Shown: piece after piece, positions 45,417-50,280 of the stretch
How positions within the stretch are numbered: position 1 is the stretch's first letter
Layout of the letters: each line of letters opens with the position of its first letter
NCBI GenBank assembly: GCA_021845925.1
Contig: JAJZUW010000013.1
Location: forward strand, 1 to 50,280
Length of the DNA: 50,280 nt
DNA from: Pseudomonadota bacterium
GTDB taxonomy: Bacteria > Pseudomonadota > Gammaproteobacteria > Burkholderiales > Sulfuriferulaceae
Direction: 5' to 3'
Made by a program: the position numbers and the translations under genes
The notes under the pieces: model-generated
Told to the model about the DNA's origin: nothing
Database searches by the model: none
What the model saw: the letters and a program-made list of their open reading frames with translations, nothing else

Positions 45417-46805
45417 TTATTTCGTATGACTGGCAAAGTCCACCAGCGGCGGCTGCCAGGGTTTCTCGTACCGCTGCAGGATATCATAGTATGTGCGGAC
45501 GCTCTCGACAAAGGCAACCGCCTCGCCTCCCCGGCAATAACCATGATGAACACCGGGGTGCGGCCCGGGCACCGACAACTGTGGCAAGGTGCGTTTCACA
45601 TCGCACCAGAGTCGCGGATTCAGATGCCGGTTGAGTGCCAGGTTGCGCGCATCGTCCAGATGCCCCTGGCCCTGGTTATACGCTGCCAGCGCCATCCATA
45701 CCCGGTCGGCATAATCGACATTGTTACCCAGCTGGTCGATCAGCTCCTGCAGGTAACGTGCTCCGCCCAGTACGCTTTGCCGTGGATCCAGGCGGTCATC
45801 GACGCCCATCTTGTCGGCGGTATCCACCGTCATCATCATCATGCCACGTACACCAGTAGGCGAAGTGGCCTGAGGGTCCCAGTGGGATTCCTGATAACTA
45901 ATGGCCGCCAGCAACCGCCAGTCGATTCCGGTCAATTGCTGTGCCTCGTAAAAAATCTTGCGATACTTTGGCAGCACGGCATGCATCCGTTGCAGGATAC
46001 CGCCGACATCCTGATCTTCCAGCCGGTCGGCATAGCCATAATACCGGTCGACAATCTGTTTCAGACGCCCATCGCGCATGATCTGCGCAAAAAAAGCATT
46101 CACCTGCTGACGCAGCACCGGACTGCCAGCCTGTGGCAATATCCACGCCAGATTGCCATCCGGTGGCAGTTCGAACGCCACATCCAGATTGGCGTACAAA
46201 TGACGCACGCGGTCATATGTCGCCGAATCAACCACAGCCACGTCCAGATCGCCCCTGGCCACCTGCACCAACAACCCTTCTTCCCAGCCACCAGCCACTT
46301 CCCGCCATTGCAGTGCCGGTACCTTGAGGCGGGCCGCGCGCAAGGCGTCGTCGTGCCAGCTGTCAGCGACGGTCGCCACACGAAGACCTGGCAGATCGCT
46401 GATGCTTTCGGGATGAATGCCATCGGTATTGCAAACCACTACCTGATGAACAGGAAAATAACTGCTGCCGAACACCAGATCATGCAGCTGATCGCGGGCG
46501 GGAATCAGGTCCGCGGCCAGCAAATGCGCCTGCTGCTGCCGCAACGCATCCAGAAGTTCGGCAACATGATCGCGAGTCCGGTATTCAACCGTGTAACCGA
46601 ATTGCAACGCAAACAGATTCACCAGGTCGTTTTGCATGCCCGCCGGTTCGCCATTGGCAGCCTCGAACCGGGTCGCCCCGCCGTTATAGGTCAGTACGAC
46701 CAGACGATGAGTGACCTCCGGCGGTGGTAACGGCACGGGTTTCTGGCTCTGGTTGTGGCAACCAGCCAGCAAAAGCACTGACAACAACAACAATCGTTGA
46801 AACAA
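45417..46805 (-). CDS. mltF: Membrane-bound lytic murein transglycosylase F
   Basis: About 462 residues. A lipobox (LLLAGC) ends the signal peptide, an SBP_bac_3-like domain follows (about 30-260), and a C-terminal lysozyme-like SLT domain (about 285-440) has the catalytic Glu in SYQESHWDP with GVRGMMMMT and ALAAYNQGQGHLDDA. It cleaves peptidoglycan to 1,6-anhydro products at the outer membrane. There is no ATG: the frame starts with TTG codons, and AAAGGA eight bases before TTG at 46805 supports that one over TTG at 46847. Confidence 0.92.
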   Translation of the reverse strand: MFQRLLLLSVLLLAGCHNQSQKPVPLPPPEVTHRLVVLTYNGGATRFEAANGEPAGMQNDLVNLFALQFGYTVEYRTRDHVAELLDALRQQQAHLLAADLIPARDQLHDLVFGSSYFPVHQVVVCNTDGIHPESISDLPGLRVATVADSWHDDALRAARLKVPALQWREVAGGWEEGLLVQVARGDLDVAVVDSATYDRVRHLYANLDVAFELPPDGNLAWILPQAGSPVLRQQVNAFFAQIMRDGRLKQIVDRYYGYADRLEDQDVGGILQRMHAVLPKYRKIFYEAQQLTGIDWRLLAAISYQESHWDPQATSPTGVRGMMMMTVDTADKMGVDDRLDPRQSVLGGARYLQELIDQLGNNVDYADRVWMALAAYNQGQGHLDDARNLALNRHLNPRLWCDVKRTLPQLSVPGPHPGVHHGYCRGGEAVAFVESVRTYYDILQRYEKPWQPPLVDFASHTK

Positions 46806-46899
46806 ATGGTCCTTTCCGGTCAATCGAATCAGGATTGATATCGACAACGCAAGACAGACTTCAATTCATGGAACAAACGGGTTACAATAGCCGGCTAAC

Positions 46900-46989
46900 G
46901 GAGAGGTGGCAGAGTGGTTGAATGTACCTGACTCGAAATCAGGCGTAGGTGCAAGCCTACCGAGGGTTCGAATCCCTCTCTCTCCGCCA
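46900..46989 (+). tRNA. tRNA-Ser (CGA anticodon)
   Basis: Class II tRNA of 90 bases: GGAGAGG acceptor, anticodon loop ACTCGAAAT with CGA for UCG codons, a long variable arm (GTAGGTGCAAGCCTAC), T arm with GGTTCGAATCC and encoded CCA. Its 3' end is followed within 165 bases by an integrase fragment, so it is a likely attachment site. Confidence 0.95.
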
Positions 46990-47153
46990 GAAGCCATATT
47001 TCAAGTTGTGTCATCCTGTATCAAATCATATCAAAATCCCTATAAAACAACAGGTTTCCATCCTTGGCATGTTTCAATTTGCCTCATGGCGTTTCAGTGA
47101 GTATCATCCATTCGTTATCTATTTCGTTATCTAGCTAACTATGGAGGACGCCC

Positions 47154-47318
47154 ATGCCAAAACCCAAAGACATGCGCCCGCTGACCGCGCAAGCAGTCAA
47201 AAGCCTGGTTGTCGCACGAAAACAGGGTATGAACCGCGTAGCGCCACGATTATACCTGCGAATCCAGGGCAATAGCGCGGCCTGGGTCACGAAGGTCATC
47301 CTGGGCGGCAAGCTCTGA
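47154..47318 (+). pseudogene. N-terminal fragment of a tyrosine integrase
   Basis: 54 codons beginning MPKPKDMRPLTAQAVKSL, with GGAGG before the ATG. RLYLRIQGNSAAWV is the arm-type DNA-binding (DUF4102-like) domain that starts many integrases. The frame then leaves the family and stops at 47316-47318. The core and catalytic domains are missing. The break point is near 47308, where the sequence joins a FliH/SctL-like gene fragment, so a deletion or recombination fused the two. Confidence 0.8.
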
Positions 47319-47886
47319 AAAAGCCAGGCAATCCGTACTGGAACAATTCCGCAGCGAAGCCGAATCGGCCCGCGAACTGGGCCGACAGCGCGGATTGCAG
47401 GAAGGTCGGATGACAGGCCGGGAAGAAATGCGCCAGACCTTTGCCGAAGAGCTTGCCCGGGTCAAATCCATTGCCGACAAACTGGATGAAGCCCTCAGAT
47501 CCACCATTCAGGGCATGGAAAACATCATGGTTGACATCGCCTTCGAAGCGATCTGCAAGATACTCGGTTCAACCGCCATGAGCCGCGACGTTATTCTGGC
47601 CCAGGTCAGGCAAGCGGTTGCCCAGGCAGGTAACCGTGAAAAGCTGATCATTCATCTGCACCCTGGCGATCTGGCTGCCTTGCAAGAGACCGGTGTACTG
47701 GCGGATATGCAGGTATCCAGCCAACAAGTGGCCTGGGTTGCCGATCCAGCAATCGAACTCGGTGGTTGCATTCTGGAGGCTGACAGTGGCAGCCTTGATG
47801 CCCGCCTGGAAACACAGCTGATCCAGTTACGCAACACCTTGCTGGAAGCAAGGCAACTTGTCAGCACATGGCCTTGGGCGGAATGA
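47309..47886 (+). pseudogene. 5'-truncated FliH/SctL-like stator gene
   Basis: About 192 codons in one open frame without its own start. The N-terminal part has the GxxxG ladder (LGRQRGLQEGRMTG) typical of FliH and SctL/YscL, and the C-terminal domain has LAQVRQAVAQAG, HPGDLAAL and the WVADPAIELGGCILEADSGSLD block. These proteins hold the ATPase of a flagellar or type III secretion apparatus. No other flagellar or T3SS gene is next to it. A TTG at 47395 could give a 163-residue product. It is probably the leftover of a larger cluster. The gap to 48088 holds nothing recognisable. Confidence 0.75.
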
Positions 47887-48088
47887 CACCGAAGCAGCGG
47901 TTGGCCATGGCCGCTTAACTCTACTTCTAACTCCGGCTAAAAATGGGGGGATTACCCGTCCGCCTTGTCCTCTTTGCCATGTCCTGCTCCATTTCCACAC
48001 CCTGCACGGGTACCAAAATTAGCAGGTTTTCCACTTAGCCGCTTGTTCAAATTTCCGGGGCCAGCTCTATCACCTGTCCATCCAGCAG

Positions 48089-49675
48089 CTACTTTTCTTT
48101 CATGCCATTCTTAACCTTAACCTTTACCCAGCTTCCGCCACCATCAGTCGAACGCATGATATCACCTGGACCAGCCATCGCCACCAGTGAGCCATCAATC
48201 GTGGCGAAGAAGGTGGTTGGCGCGAATCCGATGCTGCTCTCACGAGACCAGTTGGCACCACCATCAATAGAACGCACCACGAAACCATCATCACCAGCCA
48301 CCGCAAACAACGTTCCATTGTGCGTAGCAATGACACTATAAATTTGATTTTTCGTGCTGCTCTCCACCACGGACCAATGGGTGCCACCATCAGTAGAACG
48401 AACAATGACACTCAATCTTTGCATGCTGTTCTCAACACTTTTGAGTTCACCGCCAACCGCTACCAGCATGCCTTTTGGAGTTGTAACAATGTCTGTGAGC
48501 GGAATTTTCGTCCCGCTCACAACCTTTAACCAAGTAACTCCACCGTCAATAGAACGCACAATGGTGCCCTGTTCACCTACGGCTATTAAAGCACCATTGG
48601 CCTCGACAATGATACCGTTGAGCACACTGTCGGTTACACTCTTAATAACGGACCAACTAATGCCACCGTCGGTAGAACGCACAATGACGTTCAAACTATG
48701 CAAACCACCCGATCCATTATCATCATCTGCACCACCCAATGCCACCAGTACTCCTTTGGGAGCTGTAATGATATTGTAAAGCGAAATCTCGGTGCCACTA
48801 TTTACCTTTGACCATCGGGTTCCACCGTTGGTGGAACGCACGATAACCCCATTTTCTCCCACCGCCACTAGGGCACCATCAGGAGTAGCAATAACGCCGA
48901 AGAGAAGAGATTGCGCACCGCTGTAATTCTTCGACCACGTCGTGCCGCCGTCGGTCGAACGCACAACAACCCCATGGTCTCCCACTGCCACTAGCTCGCC
49001 GTTGTGTGTGGCAATAACACCGTAAAGAGAGGCTTTTGTGGTGCTCTCAACCTGAGACCAATTGGCACCGCCGTCGGTCGAACGCAAAATTTCGCCATCT
49101 TGACCCACCACCACTAACACTTTATCGTCACGGGATATGGCTATGTTTGAAAATAAACCACCGGATATCGTCTCAAAATAGACTATTCGGTCACGAACAT
49201 TTTTACGTTCCGCACTTTTCGAACCACTTGCTTTTGACACTGCGGACAAGTTCGATCTTTCGGAGCTTTTACTTAGTACATTCAAATAAGTTGGCGATTT
49301 ACAAGGTGCTGAACTATTCACATCTGCCAGCCTGTTGAGCCGAATAGGCAATGTTTTTCCTGAGTTACGTTTACGCCATTTGCCTTCCAGCATATTCCCC
49401 TGCGGGTTGTTCAATGCCCATGTCTCGGTGACAACGCCGTTGTCGGTTCCCTCCCATTCATTCTCGTGTAGCGTCAGTGGAATATCAGTCTGGTAACGCA
49501 GGTAGCGATAGGCGGATTGGCCTTTTTGATCCAAACAAACCCTGACCTCCGATTTGCCGATGGTGCCACTCCAGACACCCTGCCAGGCGGGCTGGTCTGC
49601 GTGGCAGGCGGTGGTCAGCAGCCACAGGCCGGCCAGCAGCAAACTGCGCAGATGGATGGCAAGGTGGTTTAGCAT
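48089..49675 (-). CDS. Exported BNR/Ycf48-like beta-propeller protein
   Basis: 528 residues from the ATG at 49675 (GGGGGA upstream). Signal peptide of about 26 residues ending TACHA. An N-terminal domain (about 27-125, WQGVWSGTIGKSEVRVCL) is followed by a Ser/Lys-rich linker and then eight repeats of the form VRSTDGGxxWS (for example ILRSTDGGANWSQV and IVRSTDGGISWSVI), each with a GVIAT-x-x-G-x-LVAVG strand. This is the sialidase Asp-box/Ycf48-type propeller. No sialidase catalytic set is visible, so binding or assembly is more likely than catalysis. It lies 61 bases after the surface protein gene on the same strand. Confidence 0.85.
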   Translation of the reverse strand: MLNHLAIHLRSLLLAGLWLLTTACHADQPAWQGVWSGTIGKSEVRVCLDQKGQSAYRYLRYQTDIPLTLHENEWEGTDNGVVTETWALNNPQGNMLEGKWRKRNSGKTLPIRLNRLADVNSSAPCKSPTYLNVLSKSSERSNLSAVSKASGSKSAERKNVRDRIVYFETISGGLFSNIAISRDDKVLVVVGQDGEILRSTDGGANWSQVESTTKASLYGVIATHNGELVAVGDHGVVVRSTDGGTTWSKNYSGAQSLLFGVIATPDGALVAVGENGVIVRSTNGGTRWSKVNSGTEISLYNIITAPKGVLVALGGADDDNGSGGLHSLNVIVRSTDGGISWSVIKSVTDSVLNGIIVEANGALIAVGEQGTIVRSIDGGVTWLKVVSGTKIPLTDIVTTPKGMLVAVGGELKSVENSMQRLSVIVRSTDGGTHWSVVESSTKNQIYSVIATHNGTLFAVAGDDGFVVRSIDGGANWSRESSIGFAPTTFFATIDGSLVAMAGPGDIMRSTDGGGSWVKVKVKNGMKEK

Positions 49676-49736
49676 GGCGGTTCCCCCGATATCGTTGTTC
49701 ATGTGCTGAAGCGGCCGGGTTGCCCCGGCCCGCGGG

Positions 49737-50280
49737 TCAGTGCTCGTTATTCAGCCCCAGTTCGTTGAACAATGCTGCGCTCACCGATTCGCTCAGGTTG
49801 TTCCACAGGCTGTCCGGGTCAAGCTGGGCTGCGTTGTCATTGTTGCCGTTGTTACCATTGGCACCGGCAGTATCCCATGCGTTACCCTGATTGTCATCAT
49901 CCCCTGGCTGGTCATCACTTGCCGGTGAGCTGATCACCATCCCGCTCACCAGTGGGGTCAGCGGGCTCACCACGGCGCTGGTGGCGTAGATCGGCCCGCT
50001 GCTCTGGCTGGTGATGCCGGGGTTGGCCGGGCTGACATACGGATTGACGCTGACCGGGGTTGCGCAGGCGTCACCAGCCAGCAGGCTGACATACACGCTG
50101 GCTGTGCTGCTGGCTGTGGAGTGGGTTGCCGTGTCGTGGCTGCTGGCATGGATCTGCAGGGTGAAGCTGCGCTGGTCTTCTTCGCCATCCTTAGGCACGG
50201 TGAGGCTGAGCGCGCTCAGGTTCCAGCCGCTGATGTCGATGGCCGGGGTGTGTTCACTGGTGGTTACGCTGTGCACGCCA
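49737..50280 (-). CDS. C-terminal part of a large repeat-type surface protein (incomplete)
   Basis: The frame is open to the window edge, and only about 180 C-terminal residues are seen. The first part (DISGWNLSALSLTVP, then FTLQIHASS) resembles the end of a VCBS/cadherin-like repeat of giant adhesins or RTX proteins. A Ser/Pro/Gly/Asn/Asp-rich stretch follows (PGDDDNQGNAWD, NGNNGNNDN), and the protein ends in LNNEH. Any start codon near 50276 would be internal. Its length and secretion system cannot be told from this window. The BNR protein gene follows and is probably co-transcribed. Confidence 0.6.
   Translation of the reverse strand, partial: GVHSVTTSEHTPAIDISGWNLSALSLTVPKDGEEDQRSFTLQIHASSHDTATHSTASSTASVYVSLLAGDACATPVSVNPYVSPANPGITSQSSGPIYATSAVVSPLTPLVSGMVISSPASDDQPGDDDNQGNAWDTAGANGNNGNNDNAAQLDPDSLWNNLSESVSAALFNELGLNNEH

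Noticed and set aside
45342-46730. 462-residue plus-strand frame
   Set aside because: It is antisense to mltF, which has a lipobox and catalytic Glu.

Overview
The window looks like a chromosomal segment of a GC-rich betaproteobacterium, most plausibly of the order Neisseriales. I infer this from gene content and from the pairing of Aat with Bpt-type N-end-rule transferases; I could not run a search to name the genus. Core metabolic genes alternate with patches of horizontally acquired DNA, and each such patch sits at or near a tRNA gene or tRNA fragment.

Region 1 (1-5702) is the end of an integrated element. It carries an IS481-type transposase, an unknown 477-residue protein, a small lipoprotein, a probable toxin-antitoxin pair (DUF4258 plus XRE-type HTH) and a tyrosine integrase. 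It ends at a 3' half of tRNA-Lys(CTT), which I read as the attachment-site scar. The other end lies outside the window.

Region 2 (5807-22060) holds envelope and signalling genes: a DUF3617 protein, a DHA2-type MFS exporter, a CSS-motif EAL phosphodiesterase followed by a YcgR-like PilZ protein, two blocks of 35-bp tandem repeats each led by a 99-bp palindromic element, a Bacillus Tgl-like transglutaminase, a PEBP protein, a PF10014 Fe(II)/2-oxoglutarate dioxygenase, a DUF4337 protein, a histidine acid phosphatase, a DUF1800-DUF1501 pair, a CDF metal exporter with a His-Asp repeat, and an OprB-type porin with a strong Fur box upstream.

Region 3 (22323-32118) begins with a PhnD-like binding protein translationally coupled to a membrane GGDEF-EAL protein. 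It continues with a compact operon of two Fe(II)/2OG oxygenases and a protein built from three Rid-like units, the strongest candidate here for an undescribed pathway. An AbiEi/AbiEii toxin-antitoxin system and an integrase remnant then abut tRNA-Ser(GGA), followed by an AurF-like diiron oxygenase.

Region 4 (32196-40790) is one long minus-strand directon: aat, bpt, thyA, a receiver-TPR regulator, a histidine kinase-like protein, sucC, sucD, nadE and a PII gene, mostly overlapping or a few bases apart. Region 5 (40791-46989) has a DUF3149 mini-protein, an MFS transporter, tRNA-Arg(CCT), an Atm1-type ABC exporter with a hexose-6-phosphate mutarotase, mltF and tRNA-Ser(CGA). Region 6 (46990-50280), beyond that tRNA, is a decayed island: a truncated integrase fused to a 5'-truncated FliH/SctL-like stator gene, then an eight-repeat BNR/Ycf48-like exported protein and the C-terminal part of a large repeat-type surface protein that runs off the window.
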